Part shown: piece after piece, positions 15,091 to 24,908 of the stretch
Layout of the letters: every line of letters starts with the position of its first letter
Numbering within the stretch: position 1 is the first letter of the stretch
From: UBA6168 sp041392505
GTDB taxonomy: Bacteria > Bacteroidota > Bacteroidia > Chitinophagales > Saprospiraceae
Reading direction: 5' to 3'
NCBI GenBank assembly: GCA_041392505.1
Contig: JAWKLX010000015.1
Span: 62,001 to 126,000, forward strand
Length of the DNA: 64,000 bases
Notes under the pieces: generated by a model
The model's input: only the letters and a program-made list of their open reading frames with translations
The model's database searches: none
What the model was told of the DNA's origin: nothing
Position numbers and translations under genes: made by a program

Positions 15091-16258
15091 AAATTGCATT
15101 TAAATAAGCATCTAAACGCTCCGCAATATTTTTCCGCAAATTCATATAAAAAAGCGAATAGTCATAATTATGGTAATTATTTCCCGGCATCATGGCTATT
15201 TTGAATAGGCGATTTTTCGGCTCTGAAATATAAACAAATTGATTGTTGCGCAGTTCGGCGGAAACGATGGCGGGTTCAGGAGGCGACAGGTTGATAGCCT
15301 GCATGCCAATCTTTTCACCGCCCCACCAAGCCGTGTGGCGAAAAGGGACGTCGTAATTCACGTGAACCGCTCCAAGGTTGTGAGAAGCGTCAACAATGCC
15401 AACTGAATTGCTGAATGACAAGGGGTTGACACCAAAATTATTCTTCTTATAGCGCATTTCCCAACGCTTTTTATCGGGATAAAAATAGCGGCTGCGATCG
15501 ATCGGGTTTTTCGGGTTGGTGTTGCCGCCGAAGGTGTCCCAAGCAATGACCGAATGCAAATCTGTTGGTGAAGTGCTGGGTCGGATATTTTTCAGCGTGC
15601 GGTCAAATTTATCAATGGGAAACTGAAAACCAATAGGGTAGGCAGCGACCATTTGTCTCACCAATTGCTCATCGGGTTCGATTACCTCCTCCAACAAGCG
15701 GACGGCGTGCAGCGAACCTTGGCTATGCCCGGCGATAAAAAACGGTCGACCCTCGTTGAAATGTTCGAGGTAGTATCGGAAGGATTTCACCACATCAGAA
15801 AATGCCAAATGGAGCGCTTGGTCGGAATTTTTGTCGGTGGAAAGAAATACGTAAAAAGTGCCTTGCCGATAACGGGGCGCAAATACCCGGCAACTGCCAT
15901 TGAAAACGGATGCCTGTGCGGGCAGCACCATTTCGTCCACCAGTTCGCAGGCTGGTTCAAGGCCGGGCGGTTGGTTCCAATTGTCCTGCCCAAAGTAGGT
16001 AGTCGGATGGATGTAAAACACATCGGCTTTTGGGTCGGCGGCCACCATTTCGTTTAGGGGGACGAGCCCTGCTTTGGACGTTTTTGCGGGATGGGCAGCC
16101 CAACTTGCCAACGAAGAATAATCGAACGACGCCGGAATTTTTTCCAGATCAAAATCTGCGTTTGGTTTGACCTTATTGGCAAATGCCTGCCATTGTTGCA
16201 CAGCCGAGACGGTTGCTTTCGCCGTTTTGGCCAAGGAGGAAAAGAAATTTAAATTCAT
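15089..16258 (-). CDS. DUF3089-type alpha/beta hydrolase
   Basis: A 389-residue protein with the conserved features of the DUF3089 family: KADVFYIHPTTYF near residue 77, RYRQGTFYVFLS, the nucleophile elbow FIAGHSQGSLHA (serine at about 174) and, near the C-terminus, a histidine-containing AVHVNYDVPFRHTAWWG. It is therefore likely to be a serine hydrolase acting on an ester or amide; the substrate is unknown. No cleavable signal peptide is clear: the N-terminus is amphipathic. It lies upstream of the VOC and desaturase genes on the same strand with short gaps, possibly one transcript. Confidence 0.85.
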   Translation of the reverse strand: MNLNFFSSLAKTAKATVSAVQQWQAFANKVKPNADFDLEKIPASFDYSSLASWAAHPAKTSKAGLVPLNEMVAADPKADVFYIHPTTYFGQDNWNQPPGLEPACELVDEMVLPAQASVFNGSCRVFAPRYRQGTFYVFLSTDKNSDQALHLAFSDVVKSFRYYLEHFNEGRPFFIAGHSQGSLHAVRLLEEVIEPDEQLVRQMVAAYPIGFQFPIDKFDRTLKNIRPSTSPTDLHSVIAWDTFGGNTNPKNPIDRSRYFYPDKKRWEMRYKKNNFGVNPLSFSNSVGIVDASHNLGAVHVNYDVPFRHTAWWGGEKIGMQAINLSPPEPAIVSAELRNNQFVYISEPKNRLFKIAMMPGNNYHNYDYSLFYMNLRKNIAERLDAYLNAI

Positions 16259-16266
16259 TTATCAAT

Positions 16267-16370
16267 TGGCAGTTCCCAGTCAGCAGTTCCCAGTTGGCAG
16301 TCTCAGTTAGCAGTTACCACTGGGGGCTGCTGACTGAGAACTGCCGACTGAGAACTGAACTGAAAGCTGT
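16267..16370. repeat. Palindromic CAGTnnn heptamer array
   Basis: About eight units of 7 bp starting with CAGT (CAGTTCC, CAGTCAG, CAGTTGG and so on) form the left arm. The right arm carries the complementary units (GACTGAG, AACTGCC, GACTGAG, AACTG). The array lies between two divergent genes, so it is in the region of both promoters. Confidence 0.75.
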
Positions 16371-16457
16371 TTTTTCAAAATTAAACAACTACATCCCACT
16401 CACCCAACCTTCCAACTTATCTAAACTGTCTTACCCAACATCAAACATGCAAAATTT

Positions 16458-17185
16458 ATGAAAGCACCTACTACTCTCCTTACTGCGATGTTTTTGTTGT
16501 TGGCCAGTTCGGTTCATGCACAATGGGCCTTTGGCATTAAAGGCAGTTTTGTCAGGTCAAGCCAGAATATTGCGCCTGATCTCACCTATGTCGGGTACTT
16601 AGACAGCGGCCAAACGATCAATGGCTACAGCACTTCTTTTTCCGTTTACTACCAAGTTGTCAAACATTTACAGATTGGGATCGAGCCGGGATTGGTTCGT
16701 CGGGGGAACCGGACAACTGAATATAGTGTATTGGAAGGCGAGACTTTCAGTTGTTGGGATTATGAAAACAACAGTTTCAACCCAGATTGTAAGGTTGAAA
16801 AATATGGGGACTACCGATTGTTTGCTGGCTATGTGCAAGCGCCCATACTTATTAAAAGGTATACTGCCAATTTGCAAGGATCGGCTATCCATTTTTTGTA
16901 AAAGCCGGAGGTGGGCTTTCATGGCTGGCTCATGCACAGCAAGAACGCAACCTCCAACTTTTTGAACCCTATTTCCAGTCGGGAACAATCGATTTGGAAG
17001 AAGCGACTTACATCAAAAGATGGGACCGGGCTTGGCAAATCGGCGGAGGGCTCGACCTCAAAATGGGGCCCGGCTTTATTTCTTTGGAAACACTCCTTTA
17101 CCAAGGGACGCAAGATTTTTACGAACATACAAAATCTCGAACCCGAAGTTTTTCCTACTCATTGGGCTATCAAATCTATTTATAA
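16458..17185 (+). CDS. Outer-membrane beta-barrel protein, paralogue 1 (one frameshift)
   Basis: Signal peptide MKAPTTLLTAMFLLLASSVHAQ followed by alternating amphipathic strands, ending YSLGYQIYL with a C-terminal aromatic/leucine pattern as in PorT-like or OmpA-like Bacteroidota barrels. The first frame ends at 16901. The reading continues in another frame as FVKAGGGLSWLAHAQQ to 17185; one more T in the T6 run at 16892-16897 would join them. It is the first of three adjacent paralogues that share QWAFGIKG at the N-terminus, GIEPGLVRRG, KAGGG and a final SLGY. Function is unknown; location in the outer membrane is inferred from architecture. Confidence 0.72.
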
Positions 17186-17281
17186 AAGAGGTGTCTGCTG
17201 TAATATTAGAAACCAAATGGGCCCGTCTGGTTTCTAACAGCGCAGCGATCTGACCTCTGATCTCTAACAAAAATGTTACTT

Positions 17282-17992
17282 ATGAAAAAGTCGCTTTTAC
17301 TCTCCCTGGCCATTTTGGCTTGCTACCTTCCGGCGAACGCACAACTCTCCTTCGGCATCAAGGGTGGTGTCAATAATGCTTGGCACAGCGGTGCTAATGA
17401 CGCACCTAAAATGCAGGGGCTTAGTACTTCCCTCACCGTTTACAAAAAGCTGGGGAAATTCCTTGAAATAGGCATGGAACCCGGCTTTGTGCAACGAGGA
17501 ACGACCCAGCAGTATGGTTATCAGAATTACTATTATTATTGTGACGTCTGCTGTTTCGGCCCTTGCTACGACCCAACTTTAGGTGATATGTCGGGCAACC
17601 CTTATCAAGGTTTAAAAGCTTCCTACATCCAAGCTCCAATGATGGTTCGGGGCAGTCTGCCACTCGCTAAGGGTAAGGTTGTTTTATCAGGGAAAATGGG
17701 CGGCGGTCCATCGTATTTATCCAGTGGGTATTATGGCGAAACGGTGATGGACGAGACTTCCTATTTTTTAAAACCAGCCTCCAGGGAACTCGATTTTTCA
17801 GAAGATGACGGAACTGGTACGAAAAGGTGGGATTGGGGACTTTATGGTGGTATGGGTGTTGGTTACCAGCTGGGGTTTGGTCTTCTTTCTCTTGAAATGG
17901 AGCACTACCGTGGCTTCTCTAAGGTGTCTGAATACCTGCCCAGCAAGAATAGGGGCATCAGTTATTCATTGGGCTACACTATTAGTTTGTAA
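17282..17992 (+). CDS. Outer-membrane beta-barrel protein, paralogue 2
   Basis: A 236-residue intact member of the trio. The ATG at 17282 gives the signal peptide KKSLLLSLAILACYLPANAQ; the upstream start at 17273 only adds three residues. The body has the shared elements LSFGIKGGV, KLGKFLEIGMEPGFVQRG, LSGKMGGGPSYLSSG and the terminal ISYSLGYTISL. Four cysteines cluster in YYYYCDVCCFGPC in an outer loop, which is unusual for a barrel and may form disulfides or bind metal. It lies 96 bp after paralogue 1. Confidence 0.78.
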   Translation: MKKSLLLSLAILACYLPANAQLSFGIKGGVNNAWHSGANDAPKMQGLSTSLTVYKKLGKFLEIGMEPGFVQRGTTQQYGYQNYYYYCDVCCFGPCYDPTLGDMSGNPYQGLKASYIQAPMMVRGSLPLAKGKVVLSGKMGGGPSYLSSGYYGETVMDETSYFLKPASRELDFSEDDGTGTKRWDWGLYGGMGVGYQLGFGLLSLEMEHYRGFSKVSEYLPSKNRGISYSLGYTISL

Positions 17993-18071
17993 ACTACTTT
18001 CTGGTGACTTGATGAAGGTTAAAGTCCAATTTATCAAGAACACTTCTTTTCATTAATTAACAATTATATGT

Positions 18072-18766
18072 TATGAAAACCAAGTACCTATTTTTATTTG
18101 CAGCGCTCTTTTTTTTTGTCCAATAGTTCCGAGGCCCAATGGTCATTTGGCATAAAAGTGACTTCGTCCAGTTCTACTTATAGTAGCGGACTGAACCCTT
18201 TCCAAAAAGGTGACCCTGAAAAAGTCAAGGGGTTGGGTGCATCGGTTCAGTTGTACCGACGCATCAGCCAACATTTTTCCTTTGGCGTAGAACCGGGAGT
18301 GGCTCAACGGGGGGCCATTAATCCATTTTACAATACCTGTTTCGGCTTTTGTGGCACCGGAGCGGATTTCTCCACTTTCCCATACAACAGTGCTTCCATT
18401 TATTCAAATTATGCCCAACTGCCATTTTTTGCCCAATACAAAACGGCTTTGTTGAAAAGCAAATTGGAGTTGTTCGGGAAAGCGGGGGCTGGGATTTCTT
18501 ACGCAGTGTCAGCCTATCAGCAATCCGACCTTATCTACAGGTATCAATCAATTGGCTCTGATATCGAACCGATAAAATTTGAAGAGACGGATGGTTTCAA
18601 CCGCTGGGATGCGGGCCTTCATGCTGGGGTCGGTATCGGTTGGCGTTTTTGTTTTGGGGTTGTTTCACTGGAAACGGAAGTTTACCAAGGACTGGCCAAC
18701 CTTCATATTATGGGTTTTAAAAACCGTACCCGTGGTGTTTCTTTGGGTTATCGGCTTGATCTGTAA
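18072..18766 (+). CDS. Outer-membrane beta-barrel protein, paralogue 3 (frameshift in signal peptide poly-T)
   Basis: The natural start is the ATG at 18072: MKTKYLFLFAALFFFV and then a stop, because the T9 tract at 18109-18117 puts the rest out of frame. With eight Ts it would read ALFFLSNSSEAQWSFGIK, a complete signal peptide joined to a barrel of about 220 residues with KAGAGISYAVS and a final VSLGYRLDL. It matches the other two paralogues along its length and has a cysteine pair in NTCFGFCGTG like the cluster of paralogue 2. A terminator follows at 18851. Confidence 0.7.
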
Positions 18767-18850
18767 AGCATCGAAAAGGAGAGAAACGAAAACGCACTTT
18801 TCTGTTTTTATCTCAATTATTTTCAAGGGATGCTCTTGAAGGAAAAATAT

Positions 18851-18894
18851 AAAGAGGCGACATTGTGGGGGCACAATGTCGCCTCTTTCTTTTT
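18851..18894. terminator. Strong convergent terminator hairpin
   Basis: A perfect 17-bp stem (18851-18867 with 18872-18888) around a GGGG loop, followed on the + strand by CTTTTTT. It sits between the barrel trio and the leftward T9SS gene, and its T tract touches that gene's stop codon. It probably ends transcription from the left, and perhaps from both sides. Confidence 0.85.
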
Positions 18895-21800
18895 AAAATA
18901 TAACTATCCTTTTGGTCGTATTCCAGCCATCCCCTTTAAATATTAAATAATAAGTCCCAGCTGGAATTTTATCCCCAATTATTTTTTTGGTGAAATTTTT
19001 ATTTAAATATTCATCCCTAAAAATATCCTCAACGGCTTGCCCGTAAATATTGAATAAAGTGGCCGATACTTTTCCTGCCTTTGGTATTTTTCCTTGAATA
19101 ACAAAATTGCCATTGCTCGGATTTGGCGAAATATTTATTTCAATATTAGATGAAATGTCAATCGTGCTGACAATCGTTTCTACATTATAAGTCAAAGTGT
19201 AAAAACAGCCATTTTGATCTGTCATATTTTGCACAATCGTAGTGTCTGTAAAAATAGGAATGCCAAATAATTCACTGCCAGCAATAACCGTCGTGTCAAT
19301 CATCTCACTTAAATCAGGAAATACTTCTAAATTTAAAATAACCAAACTGTCGCAGCCATTCTGGGAAAATAATTCCGCAGTGTAAACGCCTGTGTTTACA
19401 AGTGTTTCGCCGTTGAAAATAAATTCTTCCCCTTCGCATATTTCCCCTTCCAAATTGGTCTCATAAACGGGTAATACATTTATTTCCTGAATAAATATGC
19501 TGTCAAAAAAAGCATAGCGGATCGTGTCGTAAAAGACCGTATTTTCAGTAATTATTTCGTTATTAAACATTTCACCACTGCATAAATAAATAATTTCCGT
19601 TTTAAACAATTCCGGTTCGGGAATTTGGTGCATCACCGTATTGGTAATAATGGGCGTATTAAAATCGAAATAAATACCTGCCCGGTTTTCGATGGCTGTT
19701 CCCGGTATATTTCCATTTATTTGTTCGATATGGTATTTTACAAAACCAATAGAATTAATGGAGTCAATATTGGCCTGTGGCAGATTAATATTTTCAAAAG
19801 TAAATTTCAAAATATGGCCATTTAATAATTCCCAACTATAATCATGTGAAGCAACGCCCGCCCGAAAAGTGGCCGTGTCCAAAAATTGCGAAAGCGTATC
19901 TAAAATTACGACCTCCAAAGCTGGGGCAGTGCCGAGGTTTTGAAAAGTGATCTGATAATCCAAATCCGTTTCTGGCGTGATAAAATGGGCATCGGTAATT
20001 CCCTTTGGTTGCGCTTCCTTAATATTCGGGTCGAACGCCGCCACGCTTTCCCGACAATCAATGTCTAAATAAAAATCATCATCGCCTTGTGGGTATTGCG
20101 TCACGAAACCGATACTGATCGAATCGCCGCCGCACCCCTCCACCAAAACAATCGGATTGCTCATGTTTGGGTTGCCGAATGACTGCTGTGCTTGCAAAAG
20201 GATGGTAGCCCCGTTGGGGAAAACCACCAAGTCGGTCGAGTTGCCGCTCTGCAGTTGAAACGTACTGTCCCGGATCAGTACATTGTCCTCCACGACGATG
20301 AATTCCAGCGGTTGCGACATATTGCCCCAACCATTGTTCATGATGGTCAGGGTAACACTGTCCCCGTCGCAATTGGCAAATACCTCCACACTGCTGCCGT
20401 CCCAAAACATGCTGGTGTCGACGCAGGAAGTGTCAGGGAAGGCGTGTGCCTCGGTACAATAGGTCAGGCCCACCTGTTCGTCGCAATCCAAAAAAGCGGT
20501 CAAGGAAAATGTTTGGCACTCCCCGGAAGCCACGTCGCCCACCGGGAACGACCAGACATTGCCCGGTAGGGCAGTCCCTGAAATTTCGCTCGAAATGAAA
20601 GAAAAAGCAGGCGGCAAAGTCACTTCAATATAAGCGTCGGTGGCCGTGACCGTCCCCCAATTGCAGTATTGCACATAAAAATCTGTGTTGAAACAAGGCC
20701 GGATTCCAGCAGAACCAATGTCGACAAATAGCTGCGGGCACTCGGACAAAGGCATCAATGGAAACAGGATTTGCGGTGAAGAGCCATTTGCGTCCACTGT
20801 TACCGTTTGAATAGGTTGGCACGGCAACAGCACCGAGCTGGGTGGCGTCAGGATGAGGTCGTACGTTCCGGGTGCTGCAAAAATGCTAAACAAACCCGTT
20901 GGAAAATCAACAGCGTCGTAAACAGTCGTGTCCGTTGTTCCTTGTTGCGTAACCGCAAGTGTCCAACCCCCAATGCCATTCTCGCCCGCATCGAGCAAAC
21001 AATCTTCGTTTTCATCAAAAAATACCAACCCATTGAGGTGGCCTCCCTGACAGTCCAGCCCAATATCCACTGTCAGAGTTGTACATCGAGGTATTGAAAA
21101 AGGAAAATCTGGACACGCTTGGCAGTTTAGGGGCAGCGCATTTAACTGCACCCAATAATATTCACCCGAAGGCACGGTGATGCTGTAAAAGCCATTGGTA
21201 TCAGTTGTAATTTGAAAAAGCGGCACGTCCAAAGAAGAACTTTCTGTACCAATATTTATAAACAATTGGCCAAAAGCGGCTCATTCGGAGTGCAGTTGGC
21301 GGTGCCGTTTGGTCTTGGTAAACCGTTCCCGGAAATGGTCGTCGTGGCCGGAGTGTTAGGCTTCATCAAGAAATCATCAGTGGCCAAACTGGCAGGAGCC
21401 GTGTTAAAAACCACTTGATCCTGAGTACTGCATGGCTGCCAGTCGAAAGAGGGGAGGCTGGGTTCTACTACATAACTGCCCGTGTCCACTTCTATGGTGA
21501 AATTGCCCTGGGCATCCGTTTTGCCAAAATTATTAAGCGGGCCGTTGGCCCAAACGGTCCAATTTTCCAAGCCGGGCTCGCCTGTCTGAAAAAACTAGTC
21601 GAGGCTCGTGTCTTCGAAAATATTTCCCGTAATGGTATTCTGGAAAATAGAGCCGTCGGCGTTTAAGTAAAACAAGCGCAGCCCACGTGCCGCTAGGATG
21701 ATGTTGCCATTGGCAACTTCTTTCACCGCCAGCCCTTCGCCGGCATCATAATTCCGCTCCCAAACGACGTTGCCCATTGCGTCCAGTTTGGTCAGTCGGG

Positions 21801-22698
21801 TGACACGACCGGCCAGGTTCGACCAGCCCGTGACGAGGTAGTCCCCATCCTGTGTTTGGGCAATGCCCTGTCCGGCGTCGGCGGAAGTTGGCCCAAAATG
21901 TTGCAGGAATTCCTGATTCCCCTGGCTGTCTGTTTTTAAAATAAAATAATCGGATGAACTACCATTGTAATCGAAGCCAGTGACCGCAAATCCGCCATCT
22001 GCAGTGGCGGTCATCTGCCTGCCGACGAGGTCGCCATTTCCAATGAAAGCCCTGCTCCATTGCTGGCTGCCATTGGCATCCACTTTCCGAACAAAGAGGA
22101 AGTCGCTAGCCGTCGTATTGTCATTGACCAAATAAGCCGCCCCGCCGTCGGGGGTAGCGACCAGCCCCCGCATTCCATCCGACGTCTTTTGCCAGATTTG
22201 ATCACCGTTGTCGTCCACCTTCAGCAAAAAACTGTATTGACCACCAATGAAAAAACCGCCGCTTGGGCTGGATGAAATGAGAAAAGGCCCTACCGCCCCA
22301 TTGGTGACGGGCTGGAATTTTTCCCAAACCACGTTGCCACTGTTGTCCAATTTGACGATCATTAAATACTGTTGGTAAGAAGGGACAGAAACAGATGCCT
22401 GCCCCACCGCCACGATGCTGCCATCGGTCAAAACTTCCAGCGAATAACTGAACACATTCTCATAAATGGCAGGGGCAGAATAACCCCACAATTCACTGCC
22501 AGCGCCGTCTACTTTGAAAACGACTGAACTGGCGTGCCGGGTCGATACAAAGCCGCCATCAATGGTTTGTTCCACATCCCCGAAAACGATGTCGCCGCCG
22601 TAATTTTTCTGCCACGCCTGTCCGAAAGAAAACTCACCCGCAAGCAGGGATGAGGCTATCAAAAAGAAACTTAAAATATTGGTTGTTAGATTTTTCAT
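18893..22698 (-). CDS. Large secreted protein with T9SS type A sorting domain (broken by one stop and one frameshift)
   Basis: Intended product of about 1,260 residues. The signal peptide (LSFFLIASSLLAGEFSFGQ) is followed by a WD-like series of repeats, GGFVSTRHASS, DGSIVAVGQAS, DGGFAVTGFDY, as in delta-60/propeller-type surface proteins (residues about 30-360). Then come SdrD B-like and Cna B-like segments (GNIFEDTSLD, FFDENEDCLLDAGENGIGG), a DUF11-like repeat with DLDYQITFQNLGTAPA, and a C-terminal T9SS domain SPNPSNGNFVIQGKIP ending in TTKRIVIF. A TAG at 21595-21597 interrupts it in frame. Near 21270 the frame shifts between EPLLANCL and LFINIGTESSS; one more G would repair it. It is exported by the type IX system and attached at the cell surface. 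Confidence 0.78.
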
Positions 22699-22788
22699 GC
22701 ATTAAATGTATTTGTTGGGGCAAATTTCAGCTGCGAAAAGCGGTTTTTAAAAAACAATAATGGAGATTTGTCGAAGAGTAAATTTATT

Positions 22789-22934
22789 GAATGGTTGGAA
22801 TGGTTTAAATGGCTCGAATGGTTGAAATGGTTTGAATGGTTTTTTCCCTTATGACGTGTACTCGTCTCGTGGGAAAAAACCATTCAAACCATTTTGAACC
22901 ATTCCAACCATTTAAACCATTCCAACCATCCAAC
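22789..22934. repeat. Palindromic nonamer array A, left of the four-helix-bundle gene
   Basis: Left arm of five 9-bp units of type AATGGTTnn, a core TTTTTTCCC...GTGTACTCGTCT...GGGAAAAAA, then a right arm of complementary ATTnnAACC units. The core is nearly the same as in the array on the other side of the gene (23333-23449). Confidence 0.85.
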
Positions 22935-22951
22935 TTTTTAAAAATATATTT

Positions 22952-23332
22952 ATGGACAAACCTTACTATGTGAAACTAAACGATGTACCTCCTTACAAAA
23001 GGGCCTTCCATCTTTCAAATTACGTTTGGGATATAGTTATGAAATGGGATTGGTTTGCTCAAAAAACCATTGGGGCGCAGTTTGTAGATGCAGCAGATTC
23101 TATCTCTGCCAACTTAGCGGAAGGGTTTGGCAGGTATCATAAAAAAGATAAAATCCGTTTCTATCATTTCAGTCGAGGGTCTACCAAGGAATGTTTTGAC
23201 TGGAATGAAAAAGCAAAGATTAGGAAATTAATTTCCGATCAAGAATACAAACACATCTTCAAAGAACTCGACTCACTCCCCGTTGAAATCAACACCCTCA
23301 TCAAATTCACAAGGGAAAAATTGAAAGAGTAA
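22952..23332 (+). CDS. Four-helix-bundle protein of the 23S rRNA intervening-sequence (IVP/S23) family
   Basis: A 126-residue protein with the family features: YKRAFHLSNYVWDIV near the N-terminus, QFVDAADSISANLAEGFGRY in the middle (the conserved SIxxNIAEGxGR region) and YHFSRGSTKECFDW with its ES/EC turn. Known members are encoded inside intervening sequences of 23S rRNA or stand alone in Bacteroidota and cyanobacteria and form pentameric four-helix bundles; the relative bAvd works with a reverse transcriptase. No rRNA and no reverse transcriptase is nearby. The gene is bracketed within 20 bases on each side by near-identical palindromic nonamer arrays, so gene and arrays look like one cassette. 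Confidence 0.88.
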   Translation: MDKPYYVKLNDVPPYKRAFHLSNYVWDIVMKWDWFAQKTIGAQFVDAADSISANLAEGFGRYHKKDKIRFYHFSRGSTKECFDWNEKAKIRKLISDQEYKHIFKELDSLPVEINTLIKFTREKLKE

Positions 23333-23449
23333 AATGGATGGCTTAAATGGTTTGTGTGGTTCGAAATGGTTTTTTCCCTCACGATGTGTACTCGTCTGGT
23401 CGGAAAAAACCATTCAAACCATTTTTAAACCATTTAAACTATTCAACTT
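23333..23449. repeat. Palindromic nonamer array B, right of the four-helix-bundle gene
   Basis: Starts at the stop codon of the four-helix-bundle gene. AATGG-led units, the same core (TTTTTTCCCT, GTGTACTCGTCT, GGAAAAAACC) and a right arm of ATTCAAACC-type units, ending just before the next gene at 23463. The core differs from array A mainly by a few swapped bases between the two stems. Confidence 0.85.
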
Positions 23450-23462
23450 ATCACAAAGTAAA

Positions 23463-24860
23463 ATGAGCGACAATAAACTTTTTTCACTTCTAAATTCCCT
23501 GACAGGGGTGGAAAAAAGGGAACTGCACCACTTTCTGGAATCCCCCTTTTTCAACCGTCGGACCGAAGTTGTCCGGTTGTGGGAATACCTGTTGGGGCAA
23601 AGTACGCAAGAGGAGGGCGGTTTACCTAAAGAAAAAATATTTGAGGCAGTGTTTCCGGGCGAGGTGTTCGACGATGGGCAGTTGCGGTATTTGTTTACCT
23701 ATTTGCGGGAAAAGATCGAGTGGTTTTTGGCCTATCGGCAATGGGACAAAACGCCCGCCCTGCCGGAATTGGCCCTGTCGGCAACCTACCGGGAAAGAGG
23801 ATTGGAGAAACATTTTCTTCAAGCATGGCGGCGGGCGGAGAAGCAGGCAGCAGGGATGCAGCATGGGCTCGAAAAAAGCTATACCCATTTTAAACTGGCT
23901 TCAGAGCAATATTTTTTTTCGGAAAAACAAAAGCGCACCAGAGAGGGCAATCTTCAGGCTGTGCATGACAGTTTTGACGAGTACGTCATCATCGGGAAGC
24001 TGCGGCTTGCCTGCCTCATGGCTGCCCAGCAAAAGGTGGTGAAAGTGGAATACGACCACTCCTTTTTGCTTTTGATTATCAATTGGCTGGAAAACAACGA
24101 CCTACTGAAAACACCCGCCATCGGCATTTACTATCACTGTTACCTGGCCCTGACGGAAAACGACGAATCCCATTTTCAGCAGTTCCGGCAATTGCTGGAA
24201 AAGCACGGTAGTCAGTTCGACCCTGAGGAGATCATCGACCTGTTGCTCATGGCCATCAATTTTTGCATCAGACAGGTGAACGTGGGCAAGCGGCATTTCA
24301 TCAAAGCAGCTTTGGATTTGTACAAATTGGGCCTCCAAAACGACTTGCTAACGGCAGGTGGCCAGATGAGCCGTTTTACATATAAAAACATCGTGGCGCT
24401 GGCGCTGGCGTTGGAGGAATTCGGCTGGGCTGAACGGTTCATTGCCGATTGGCAGCCCAAACTGGAAGAGCGCTACCAAGAGAGCAGCTACCATTTCAAC
24501 CTCGCCAAATTGTATTTTACCCAAAAGGACTACGTCCGGGCCATGCCCCTTTTGGCGCAGGTGGACGACTCCGATTTTCTGCTCATGCTCGACGCCAAAG
24601 TGCTCCTTTTGAAAATGTATTATGAAACTGGGGAGTGGGATGCGCTGGATAGTTTGCTGGCGAGTTTTAAAACATTCCTGCGGCGAAAAAAACAGATCGG
24701 CTACCACGAGGAACATTACAAGAGCCTCCTTCGGTACACTTCCAAGTTGTTGAAAATCAACCGTTTTGACAAAACGCAGATACAGCGTTTGCGAAGCGAA
24801 ATTTCCAAAAAGGACGAGGTGCTGGAAAAGGATTGGTTGTTGGGGCAGTTGGGGGCGTGA
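23463..24860 (+). CDS. Conserved hypothetical helical protein
   Basis: A 465-residue soluble protein from the ATG at 23463 (the frame is open further up, but only through repeat sequence). No domain is recognised. It is predicted to be almost fully helical, rich in aromatic and charged residues, with pairs of helices such as NLAKLYFTQKDYVRAMPLLAQV and LLLKMYYETGEWDAL in the C-terminal half that resemble degenerate TPR or solenoid repeats. The N-terminus (NKLFSLLNSLTGVEKRELHHFL) could be a death-fold-like or helical adaptor domain, but this is speculative. It directly follows array B, so its promoter must lie in or before that array. Confidence 0.72.
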   Translation: MSDNKLFSLLNSLTGVEKRELHHFLESPFFNRRTEVVRLWEYLLGQSTQEEGGLPKEKIFEAVFPGEVFDDGQLRYLFTYLREKIEWFLAYRQWDKTPALPELALSATYRERGLEKHFLQAWRRAEKQAAGMQHGLEKSYTHFKLASEQYFFSEKQKRTREGNLQAVHDSFDEYVIIGKLRLACLMAAQQKVVKVEYDHSFLLLIINWLENNDLLKTPAIGIYYHCYLALTENDESHFQQFRQLLEKHGSQFDPEEIIDLLLMAINFCIRQVNVGKRHFIKAALDLYKLGLQNDLLTAGGQMSRFTYKNIVALALALEEFGWAERFIADWQPKLEERYQESSYHFNLAKLYFTQKDYVRAMPLLAQVDDSDFLLMLDAKVLLLKMYYETGEWDALDSLLASFKTFLRRKKQIGYHEEHYKSLLRYTSKLLKINRFDKTQIQRLRSEISKKDEVLEKDWLLGQLGA

Positions 24861-24908
24861 AGATAGTAATTAACAACTTGCCAGCACCTCACGACCGATC
24901 TTTCCTTA

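Noticed and set aside
22952..23332. Diversity-generating retroelement (Avd-type accessory)
   Set aside because: No reverse transcriptase, template repeat or variable repeat pair was seen within the window; the protein is closer to the stand-alone IVP/S23 type.
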